DNA of 20,310 bases from WGMK01 sp044359155 (lineage in GTDB: Bacteria; Hydrogenedentota; Hydrogenedentia; Hydrogenedentales; JAEUWI01), in contig JBIKMR010000048.1 in the NCBI GenBank assembly GCA_044359155.1, forward strand, positions 1 to 20,310, in the 5' to 3' direction. Positions 15,496-20,310 of the stretch are shown in pieces. Every line of letters begins with the position of its first letter. The stretch's first letter is position 1. The notes under the pieces were generated by a model. That model saw only the letters and a program-made list of their open reading frames with translations, ran no database searches and was not told the DNA's origin. The position numbers were made by a program, and so were the translations under genes.

Positions 15496-16515
15496 CTACT
15501 CTAATCCGAACTGAGTGAGCTTACGGTCGAGCGTGGACCGGCTGACCCCCAAGGCCTTGGCGGTCTGGCGCTTGTTGTTGTCGAGCGCGCGAAGGGTCGC
15601 CTCGATATGCCGCTTCTCTGCTTCGGCGAGCGTGCCTGCGGGGGCGGCAGCAGTAGTAGTAGCCGCGGGCACGGGGCCATCAGCCTCGAACTCGTCGAGT
15701 ATAAGGTGCTCCAGTGCGATGGTATCTTCTTCGGCAAGGGCCACGGCCACACGAATCACCTGCTTCAGTTCACGCAGATTGCCGGGCCAGGCGTGCGCGA
15801 GCAGACGCTCGAGCGCCGCAGCCTCAATACCGGTGAGCGTCTTGCCCATGGCATCAGCTGACTGGCGAATCTCGCGACGGATGAGTCGCGGCAGATCTTT
15901 GCGGCGCTCGCGCAATGGCGGCACGACGATGGTGATACCCTTGATTCGGTAGAAGAGATCGCGACGGAATTGACGGCTCTCGACGAACTCGCGAATAGGG
16001 TGGCAGGTGGCGGTCACCAGACGGACATCCGCGCGCAACAGACCCTCGCCGCCCAGGCGTTCGAACTCGCCCTCTTCCACCGCGCGTAGAATCTTCGCCT
16101 GTCCAGCGAGGGTCAGGTCGGCAATCTCGTCGAAGAAGAGCGTGCCGTTGTGGGCCAGCTCAAACTTACCCTTTACCTGCCGATCGGCCCCCGTGAAGGC
16201 GCCCTTCTCGTGTCCGAAGAGTTGGCTGTCGAGCAACGTGTCGCTGAGCGCTGCTGCATTGAAGGAAACGAAGGGGCCCTCACGACGCGCGGAAGACTGG
16301 TGAATCGCCTGTGCAATCACCGTCTTGCCCGTGCCGGATTCTCCAAGCACCATCACCGGCAGGTCAGTGCGTGCGGCAAGCTCTGCAAGACGCAGGCAAC
16401 GAAGCATCGCGTCGTCTGCACTGACGTAATCCGCCAATGTGGCCCCCCTGCCCGCCGGAGCTTTCACACGCTGTGTGGTCTCACGGTGCGGCGGCGATGA
16501 CTTCATCGTGCTCAC
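15496..16515 (-). CDS. Sigma-54-dependent transcriptional activator without receiver domain
   Basis: A 339-residue bacterial enhancer-binding protein. After about 25 residues the AAA+ domain starts directly. Walker A is GESGTGKT (58-65), the sigma-54 contact loop is GAFTGA (105-110), Walker B is LFFDE (126-130), and RRDLFYRI (184-191) and WPGNLREL (243-250) are typical. A C-terminal Fis-type helix-turn-helix follows (about 296-337, TLAEAEKRHIEATLRALDNN then TAKALGVSRSTLDRKL). No receiver, GAF or other sensory domain precedes the ATPase, so it is PspF-like and must be controlled by a partner or by its level. Its GTG start overlaps the TGA of the cysteine-cluster gene by four bases, implying translational coupling. 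Sigma-54 promoters in front of all three precursor units make these its obvious targets. Confidence 0.92.
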   Translation of the reverse strand: MSTMKSSPPHRETTQRVKAPAGRGATLADYVSADDAMLRCLRLAELAARTDLPVMVLGESGTGKTVIAQAIHQSSARREGPFVSFNAAALSDTLLDSQLFGHEKGAFTGADRQVKGKFELAHNGTLFFDEIADLTLAGQAKILRAVEEGEFERLGGEGLLRADVRLVTATCHPIREFVESRQFRRDLFYRIKGITIVVPPLRERRKDLPRLIRREIRQSADAMGKTLTGIEAAALERLLAHAWPGNLRELKQVIRVAVALAEEDTIALEHLILDEFEADGPVPAATTTAAAPAGTLAEAEKRHIEATLRALDNNKRQTAKALGVSRSTLDRKLTQFGLE

Positions 16516-17597
16516 GCTGTGCCCCCGTCGTCGACGGGCTGCAGCACACGAAAGTCACACAGTTTTCGCACCAGCGCCGAAGTTACGCTAATGCCGGTGC
16601 GCTCCTTGATGTCCACCAGTATGGTTTCCGTTTCTCGTCCATCAAAGTACACCAGGAGTGGCAGCAACGCAGAGGGCACTTGAAAGGTCTCCATGCTGCC
16701 CGGGGCCTGAATGACCGTGGCGCGCTCTCCGGGACTTATCACCTGATACGTGGCAGTGCGCACCCTTGCTGGTACCACGGTGGTCGTGGCTGCAGCAAAG
16801 CGCGACTGCGATTCACGCGCACGCATGCGCGCTTTGATGCCAGCGATTGCCAAGGCATCGTCCCAGTCCAAGGCTTCCACCAGCTCGGACGTGGCCCGGT
16901 AGAACGCTTCGCGGGAGCCCTTCCACCAGCGCCACGCGTCTGCATCGGCGGGAAGTTCGAAGTTGTGGGGATCTCCCACGGGAAGACTACCGAGCAAAGG
17001 GCCTGCTTCCGGAATCACTTCTACCGCTGCCCACCACGCAAGCGAAGATTCCATATCAATCAGCAGGTTTCGAAAAGACTGCCAGAAAATATTCCCGGTC
17101 TGGCCACGCACATGCTTGCAGAAATAGGAGGTGCAAACCGCATTCCGATGTTGCCAGATTCCGCAGCGCGGCCCCTCCGGCGCCTCTGCCTCAATGGCAT
17201 AGGGACACAACAGGCCCGGGTCCTTGCCGAAGCTCTCCGTCGATGTGGCGGAATACAGAACGGAATAGTGTGTGCCGGGAAAGACGCCTAGCGGATTGGC
17301 CTTTCCCTCGCCGCTTCCCGCAGCGATGAATCCGCGCAACCGTGCCGCGCCAGGATTATCCCCATCAATTGCCCGGCCCACCAGATAATTCGGCAGCTTG
17401 GGGAAGTAGGTGCAGCATTTCAGCGATCGCTGATAGTAACCCACGCCGTCATGCTGCTCTTCTTTCGGAACACACATGGCGCAGTCGGAACAGGTGGCCA
17501 CCCGCTCGCGCGGAATGGGAGCAGACAGCAGCGAGATTGCCCACTTCTGGTACAGCGGGGGCAGCGTCTCGGCATCAGCGGCTGCGGTATCGTCCAT
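16512..17597 (-). CDS. Cysteine-cluster (YkgJ-like) protein with possible PqqD-like C-terminal domain
   Basis: A 361-residue protein. I chose ATG at 17597 for its GGAG seven bases upstream; the frame stays open to a TTG at 17651. The N-terminal half is cysteine-rich: CSDCAMC (36-42), CC (61-62), CPY (131), C145, C155 and C160 in CGIWQHRNAVCTSYFC. The order CxxCxxC, CC, CP..., CxIxxxRxxxCxxYFC resembles CxxCxxCC (YkgJ) metal-binding or Fe-S-like proteins. The last 80 residues (VIQAPGSMETFQVPSALLPL, then VYFDGRETETILVDIKERTG) have the pattern of PqqD-type winged helices that bind RiPP leader peptides. It is translationally coupled to the sigma-54 activator. It could be a tailoring enzyme, a precursor-binding adaptor, or the missing sensor of that activator. 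The domain reading is by eye and the fusion is unfamiliar to me. Confidence 0.6.
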   Translation of the reverse strand: MDDTAAADAETLPPLYQKWAISLLSAPIPRERVATCSDCAMCVPKEEQHDGVGYYQRSLKCCTYFPKLPNYLVGRAIDGDNPGAARLRGFIAAGSGEGKANPLGVFPGTHYSVLYSATSTESFGKDPGLLCPYAIEAEAPEGPRCGIWQHRNAVCTSYFCKHVRGQTGNIFWQSFRNLLIDMESSLAWWAAVEVIPEAGPLLGSLPVGDPHNFELPADADAWRWWKGSREAFYRATSELVEALDWDDALAIAGIKARMRARESQSRFAAATTTVVPARVRTATYQVISPGERATVIQAPGSMETFQVPSALLPLLVYFDGRETETILVDIKERTGISVTSALVRKLCDFRVLQPVDDGGTA

Positions 17598-17694
17598 CGA
17601 CCATCTCCGCATCGGCAGGTATCGCCGACGCCCCTTACCAAGACGGCACAACGCCGCTTCAGGTACAGGGCCACATTATTCACGAGCTGCTGTA

Positions 17695-17714
17695 AAGCCG
17701 CAAGGCGGCGGCTT
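17695..17714 (-). other. Hairpin between the acidic small protein and the cysteine-cluster gene
   Basis: On the minus strand AAGCCGC and GCGGCTT form a perfect 7-bp stem around CGCCTT, followed by TACAG rather than a U-tract. It may act as an attenuator or processing site rather than a full terminator. Confidence 0.35.
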
Positions 17715-17739
17715 CTGGCTGGCAGCCGATCGCGGTGTC

Positions 17740-17943
17740 TTACCTTGGACGCGGACGGTCAAGCCCTGACAGGCCGAAGCCGAGGCCAGGAGTGGAGGAG
17801 GCATCGGATTCCTCGCCGAAATAGAGCTTGCCGCTGGCTCCGCCGATGGTCTCGTCTTCCCAGTCCAAATCATCCAACTGGATGACCTGCTTGGCCCGCT
17901 GCTTCGGCTTCTGGTTATCTTCAGGTTGTGATGTGTTCGTCAT
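17740..17943 (-). CDS. Small acidic protein, candidate atypical precursor
   Basis: A 67-residue frame starting at ATG with GGGAG nine bases upstream. The N-terminus is polar (MTNTSQPEDNQKPKQRAKQV) and is followed by IQLDDLDWEDETIGGASGKL. The C-terminus is Gly-rich (STPGLGFGLSGLDRPRPR). There is an IGG at 33-35, but the -4, -7 and -12 positions are not the hydrophobic residues seen in the five other precursors, so it is not a canonical double-glycine leader. Its position between precursor 4 and the cysteine-cluster/PqqD-like gene suggests that it belongs to the system, as a separate substrate or a small accessory protein. I do not recognise a family. Confidence 0.6.
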   Translation of the reverse strand: MTNTSQPEDNQKPKQRAKQVIQLDDLDWEDETIGGASGKLYFGEESDASSTPGLGFGLSGLDRPRPR

Positions 17944-17996
17944 GTTTCCGTACTCCCGCAATTCACACAAGCCGCCTTGTCGCTGCTCATGCCCGG

Positions 17997-18043
17997 CCGG
18001 CGGCGGTACTTTTCCCATCACTGGGCCAGTTACCCGCCGCCGG
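17997..18043 (-). other. Structured 3' element with GNRA tetraloop, copy 1
   Basis: In precursor sense, a 10-bp GC stem CCGGCGGCGG/CCGCCGCCGG carries a bulged G, then TA/TA pairs. An inner hairpin CCCA-GTGA-TGGG is capped by a GNRA-type loop. Copy 2 at 18671-18718 keeps both stems, the bulge position and a GNRA loop (GCGA). There is no U-tract. Confidence 0.6.
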
Positions 18044-18125
18044 TCCGCCAACTTCAATCTCTGCCTCACTGCCCCCAGGGCCCCTGGCGATACAAGCTCG
18101 CCCCTCCCGGAAGGTATCCTCCCAG

Positions 18126-18293
18126 TTAGACTTTCTTGGCTACTTTCAAGTTATAGCTGCCAGCGACCGCGGCGCCCGTCGCTTCGACTTCGCCCTTGAT
18201 GTCACCCAGCTTCATGTACGCCGGACCGCCCTTCACCTCCTCCAGCTGCTCCTCACCCAAATTCTCATTCTTGTCGATGTCGATATTAGCCAT
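18126..18293 (-). CDS. Double-glycine-leader peptide precursor 4
   Basis: A 55-residue precursor starting at ATG, with GGGAGG eight bases upstream. The leader MANIDIDKNENLGEEQLEEV-KGG has Leu -12, Leu -7, Val -4 and Gly-Gly. The 32-residue core begins PAYMKLGDIKGEVEATGAAV and ends AGSYNLKVAKKV. It shares KxGDIKGE and the YxLKxAKKV tail with precursor 5. There is no Cys, and no Ser/Thr-Cys pattern expected of lanthipeptides. It has its own sigma-54 promoter and upstream dyad. The gene plus flanking RNA-like elements is a tandem duplicate of the precursor 5 cassette. Transcription may continue into the small acidic protein, cysteine-cluster and activator genes. Confidence 0.88.
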   Translation of the reverse strand: MANIDIDKNENLGEEQLEEVKGGPAYMKLGDIKGEVEATGAAVAGSYNLKVAKKV

Positions 18294-18301
18294 AGTGTTA
18301 A

Positions 18302-18322
18302 CCTCCCGGCTGCTTCGCAGCC
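18302..18322 (-). promoter_or_regulatory. Hairpin touching the Shine-Dalgarno of precursor 4
   Basis: In sense, GGCTGC-GAA-GCAGCC is immediately followed by GGGAGG, the ribosome site. The same stem with a different loop (ACA) precedes precursor 5. It may control translation or stability. Confidence 0.6.
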
Positions 18323-18408
18323 CTTCTTCATTGAACGTACTTGTTCCAGATCGTCGCTACTACGCTGCTTCGAAGCTGATGTACTCGCAGCCCCGACAAC
18401 ATGTTTAA

Positions 18409-18423
18409 GCAAGTCACATGCCA
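18409..18423 (-). promoter_or_regulatory. Sigma-54 promoter of precursor 4
   Basis: On the minus strand TTGGCATGTGACTTGCT has intact GG (-24) and GC (-12) with correct spacing. The predicted start is about 18397. Confidence 0.82.
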
Positions 18424-18505
18424 ATATTACCAATTACCGTAAACTATTTATTCAAAGTAACTTAGCATCTTGGTGGCCGTATTCAAACCGACAAAGCGCA
18501 GACAG

Positions 18506-18549
18506 TATGGTATCGAATCGCGAAGGTATGGTATCGAAAGAATGCCATA
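18506..18549. promoter_or_regulatory. Upstream activator sites for precursor 4
   Basis: TATGGTATCGA occurs at 18506-18516 and again at 18527-18537, starts 21 bp apart (two helical turns). The second copy forms a dyad, TATGGTAT-N7-ATGCCATA (18527-18549), centred about 117 bp upstream of the -24 GG. Confidence 0.65.
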
Positions 18550-18670
18550 TAGGTAGCTAAAGCGAATCCTTGAGATGAGTCAATGCGTGATTAAGGTTTT
18601 CACGTAGGGCCAGTGCCGACTGTAAGTGGCTAACTCTCTGGCAACGACCAACTAAAATCATGACGACGAA

Positions 18671-18718
18671 CCGGCGGCGGTAACTGTCCCATCGCTGGGC
18701 TAGGTTAACCGCCGCCGG
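18671..18718 (-). other. Structured 3' element with GNRA tetraloop, copy 2
   Basis: In precursor sense, CCGGCGGCGG plus a bulged T and TAAC pairs with GTTA plus CCGCCGCCGG. The inner hairpin is CCCA-GCGA-TGGG. It lies about 80 bases after the precursor 5 stop, like copy 1 after precursor 4. Confidence 0.6.
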
Positions 18719-18797
18719 CTCGCAACATTGTTAGCTCTGCCTTACTCTGCCCCCCCTGGCGATACAAGCTCGCCCCTCGCGGTAGGCATCCTCCCCG

Positions 18798-18971
18798 TTA
18801 AACTTTCTTGGCTGCTTTCAGGTCGTAACCAGCAACTTGCGTAGTCGTGCCAACGAAACCCTCTTTCTCGCCCTTGATGTCGCCGATCTTCGTGAAGTTG
18901 AGTCCCCCCTTCACCTGCTCCAACTCTTCTTCACCCATCTTCTCATTCTTGTCGATGTCGATATTCGCCAT
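18798..18971 (-). CDS. Double-glycine-leader peptide precursor 5
   Basis: A 57-residue precursor starting at ATG, with GGGAGG eight bases upstream. The leader MANIDIDKNEKMGEEELEQV-KGG has Met -12, Leu -7, Val -4 and Gly-Gly. The 34-residue core begins LNFTKIGDIKGEKEGFVGTT and ends VAGYDLKAAKKV. The KxGDIKGE block and the tail are shared with precursor 4, while the middle has diverged, as in duplicated effector peptides. Its own sigma-54 promoter and dyad lie upstream and a structured element lies downstream. It is the most upstream gene of the minus-strand peptide locus. Confidence 0.88.
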   Translation of the reverse strand: MANIDIDKNEKMGEEELEQVKGGLNFTKIGDIKGEKEGFVGTTTQVAGYDLKAAKKV

Positions 18972-18979
18972 GGTGTTAT

Positions 18980-19000
18980 CCTCCCGGCTGCTGTGCAGCC
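18980..19000 (-). promoter_or_regulatory. Hairpin touching the Shine-Dalgarno of precursor 5
   Basis: GGCTGC-ACA-GCAGCC is directly followed by GGGAGG in sense. The stem is identical to that at precursor 4 and the loop differs. Confidence 0.6.
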
Positions 19001-19081
19001 ATTTTGATTATCGCGCAGCTTGTCCGATGCGCCTTGCTTTCAAATCTTACCCTGCTCTCTCGGCAGGATAATCTGCATATA

Positions 19082-19096
19082 GCAAACATCATGCCA
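19082..19096 (-). promoter_or_regulatory. Sigma-54 promoter of precursor 5
   Basis: On the minus strand TTGGCATGATGTTTGCT has -24 GG and -12 GC with correct spacing. The predicted start is about 19070, roughly 100 bases before the ATG. Confidence 0.82.
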
Positions 19097-19201
19097 AAAT
19101 TGTTTTTTTGTCTATAACCTACTGATATTATTGTACTTACATTAAAACCGGCCTAAGGCTTTGCATTATGCCCCATCAGCTAGCACCTCAAGAAGTGCGA
19201 C

Positions 19202-19224
19202 TATGGTCTTGAATCGATACCATA
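19202..19224. promoter_or_regulatory. Upstream activator dyad for precursor 5
   Basis: TATGGTCT-N7-ATACCATA has the same half-sites and the same 7-base spacer as the dyad at precursor 4. Its centre is about 118 bp upstream of the -24 GG, versus about 117 bp there. Confidence 0.65.
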
Positions 19225-19254
19225 GGTATCTGCAAATCCGGACAGAGGTGACCC

Positions 19255-19311
19255 GTTCAGAAACATAAGCGCTGGCGTGCGATGATGATTCTGAAGATGA
19301 AGTTTGTTCGT
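19255..19311 (-). repeat. 57-bp dispersed repeat, copy B
   Basis: The reverse complement of this segment matches 1467-1523 at about 83 percent by eye. It lies between the precursor 5 regulatory region and a truncated transposase. Confidence 0.55.
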
Positions 19312-19450
19312 AAAGACAGGATGACATCGTGAAGTTCAACTGGCGAGATGGAGAATCGACAACGAACCACGAAGATCCGGGAGAAACAGGGAGAGTTCCC
19401 TCGACAGGGCGCAGCTGTCCTGCGCCGACTCCTTGCTCGGCTTCGATTCT

Positions 19451-19747
19451 TCAGTTGTCGTCCGAAGGAACTACGCGGCCTCCCGGTAGTAGTGGGTGAT
19501 GCTCCCGCCGCCAGCGGTGGTAGTTCGCCGGTCTCACGACGTGCATCAGGTCGGACACCTCGTGGTCGAGCAGGGCTCCTATCCTGAGCAGTTCCGCACG
19601 TTCTGCCGGAGTAGGCACGATGCGCTCCGCATCCACCCGGGCGCGGAGTATCCGTATCTGCTCTCGCAAGAACTGCAGCTGGGCGTTGTGCCGCGGCTCC
19701 AGCCAGCGCATGGCCAACGAGATCAGGGCGTAGAGGAGATGCTCCAT
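19451..19747 (-). pseudogene. N-terminal fragment of an integrase-core transposase
   Basis: 98 residues from ATG at 19747 (MEHLLYALISLAMRWLEPRH onward); the frame could extend to 19795, but AGGAAAG lies just before 19747. The segment AQLQFLREQIRILRARVDAE, then PTPAERAELLRIGALLDHEV and VVRPANYHRWRREH, matches the N-terminal helical/HTH part of DDE integrase-core transposases common in environmental genomes. In those proteins it is followed by several hundred residues with the catalytic domain. Here the frame stops soon after RWRREH, and no catalytic domain is recognisable downstream. The upstream side carries the IS-end repeat R2, so the element is a 5' fragment of an insertion sequence. Confidence 0.6.
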
Positions 19748-20029
19748 GGGCTTTCCTACCAGGTTCGGGATTCGTCGCAAGTCCCCCAGCGGCAAGGATA
19801 TCCGCCTGGGCCTATGTTTCTGAACACCCCGAATCGGCGGCTCGCGAGCGGGTGGCGGCTAGAAAGCACTCGGACAGGTGACTCGGCAGCTGCCGCAGCA
19901 TCCCGCGGAAGCTCTCCGGTCCCCCTCCGGTCCGTTTCCGCCGCCTCGCGAGAGGTGGCTCGCGGTCATCGGCGGGGGAGATCGCCCATCGCTCTGGTGC
20001 AAGTGGGGGATGGCGCAGAATCCTCGCCG
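19748..20029. other. IS upstream sequence, no gene identified
   Basis: GC-rich sequence between the transposase fragment and the IS-end repeat. Overlapping open frames on both strands show no recognisable domain. Confidence 0.4.
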
Positions 20030-20179
20030 CGCTTGGATTCTCGGAGAAGGCCCGGACCGACCGCCGCGCCCCCCGGCGCTTCGCCCGAGCGATTCCTGCT
20101 CGATAGTCTGACACTACGGGGCGAAATACACCAGCATCTACGAGCCCGCCCGCGCCGAGTTAGTTTTTCTGGCAGTCAG
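20030..20179 (-). repeat. IS-end repeat, copy R2
   Basis: 150 bp aligned with 7558-7708, ending in the shared CTGGCAGTCAG. The right end merges into the tRNA-Ala remnant, sharing CAG. The transposase fragment reads away from it, consistent with this being the upstream end of the element. Confidence 0.6.
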
Positions 20180-20213
20180 GAGGTCAGCGGTTCGATCCCG
20201 CTTAGCTCCACCA
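20177..20213 (+). pseudogene. 3' end of tRNA-Ala, 5' part absent
   Basis: CAGG of the anticodon stem, variable loop AGGTC, T-stem AGCGG/CCGCT around TTCGATC, acceptor strand TAGCTCC, A and encoded CCA (20211-20213) are present. The 5' acceptor (GGAGCTA) is not found upstream, where the IS end lies. A tRNA-type terminator follows. The isotype is assigned from similarity to tRNA-Ala 3' ends; the anticodon is missing. Confidence 0.65.
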
Positions 20214-20224
20214 ATTTCACACAC

Positions 20225-20255
20225 GCGGGTTTCAGTCTGACTGAAACCCGCTTTT
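20225..20255 (+). terminator. Intrinsic terminator after the tRNA-Ala remnant
   Basis: GCGGGTTTCAG, loop TCTGA, CTGAAACCCGC is an 11-bp perfect stem followed by TTTT. Confidence 0.85.
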
Positions 20256-20260
20256 CGTTT

Positions 20261-20274
20261 GGGGCCATGGCCCC
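20261..20274. repeat. 14-bp perfect palindrome
   Basis: GGGGCCATGGCCCC lies just after the terminator. No function is evident. Confidence 0.4.
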
Positions 20275-20310
20275 TCGCACGCGCCCACCGCAGCCCTGCA
20301 CCCGAAAAGC

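Noticed and set aside
17997..18718. Bulged GC palindromes as integron attC sites
   Set aside because: Extrahelical bases are suggestive, but the R'/R'' core GTTRRRY/RYYYAAC is absent and no integrase is nearby; the GNRA loops favour an RNA structure.
1..20310. CRISPR arrays, rRNA or a complete tRNA
   Set aside because: No regularly spaced repeats or rRNA signatures were seen, and all three tRNA-like sequences lack their 5' halves.

Overview
The window looks like accessory DNA from a bacterium of the PVC/Hydrogenedentota-Planctomycetota type. This is inferred from three things: an adjacent PSCyt1-DUF1549-DUF1553 plus DUF1501 gene pair, a C-terminal 'SELLR.IQFYN..GY..C...EDGYC.G' module typical of such genomes, and moderately high GC with compact operons. 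No rRNA, complete tRNA or CRISPR array is visible, so the taxonomy stays tentative.

Layout. (1) 1-666: C-terminal part of a papain-like (C1) cysteine peptidase, cut by the window edge. (2) 667-1608: mostly non-coding, with the 3' half of a tRNA-Ser(GCU) at 1087-1143. (3) 1609-6643: a two-gene operon with a secreted cytochrome-domain DUF1549/DUF1553 protein and a Tat-exported DUF1501 protein, closed by a strong intrinsic terminator. (4) 6857-8459: a scrap yard holding a frameshifted M48/YgjP-like metallopeptidase, the last codons of an apparent hsdR, an IS-end repeat, a fragment of a surface protein and one intact small membrane protein with an operator-like palindrome. (5) 8630-8737: a perfect sigma-54 promoter abutting the 3' half of a tRNA-Ser(CGA). 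(6) 9159-14425: a tightly coupled export operon of a PpiC/SurA-like protein, a peptidase-containing ABC transporter with two cyclic-nucleotide-binding domains and an active-looking C39 peptidase, and an HlyD-type adaptor. (7) 14488-19224, all on the minus strand: five small double-glycine-leader precursor genes (four intact, one apparently frameshifted), a sixth unrelated small acidic protein, a cysteine-cluster protein with a possible C-terminal PqqD-like domain, and a receiver-less sigma-54 activator. (8) 19255-20310: a truncated transposase, an IS-end repeat shared with region 4, and the 3' end of a tRNA-Ala with its terminator.

How it fits together (inference). The minus-strand genes make double-glycine peptides. 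The C39 domain of the transporter would cut after Gly-Gly, and the ABC/HlyD pair would export the mature peptides, with the PpiC-like protein as chaperone or escort and the cysteine-cluster protein as a possible tailoring or recognition factor. Regulation is unusually legible. Each of the three precursor transcription units has a near-consensus -24/-12 (sigma-54) promoter, and a fourth lies upstream of the export operon. Upstream of the precursor promoters are copies of a TATGGTaTCGA-type element; at two of them it forms a dyad at almost identical distance from the promoter. The locus also encodes its own PspF-like sigma-54 activator. The two distal precursor cassettes are a tandem duplication and carry conserved RNA-like elements: a hairpin touching the Shine-Dalgarno sequence, and a bulged stem with a GNRA tetraloop in the 3' region. 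The whole looks like a sigma-54-controlled, cyclic-nucleotide-gated peptide secretion system sitting between tRNA-derived island scars.
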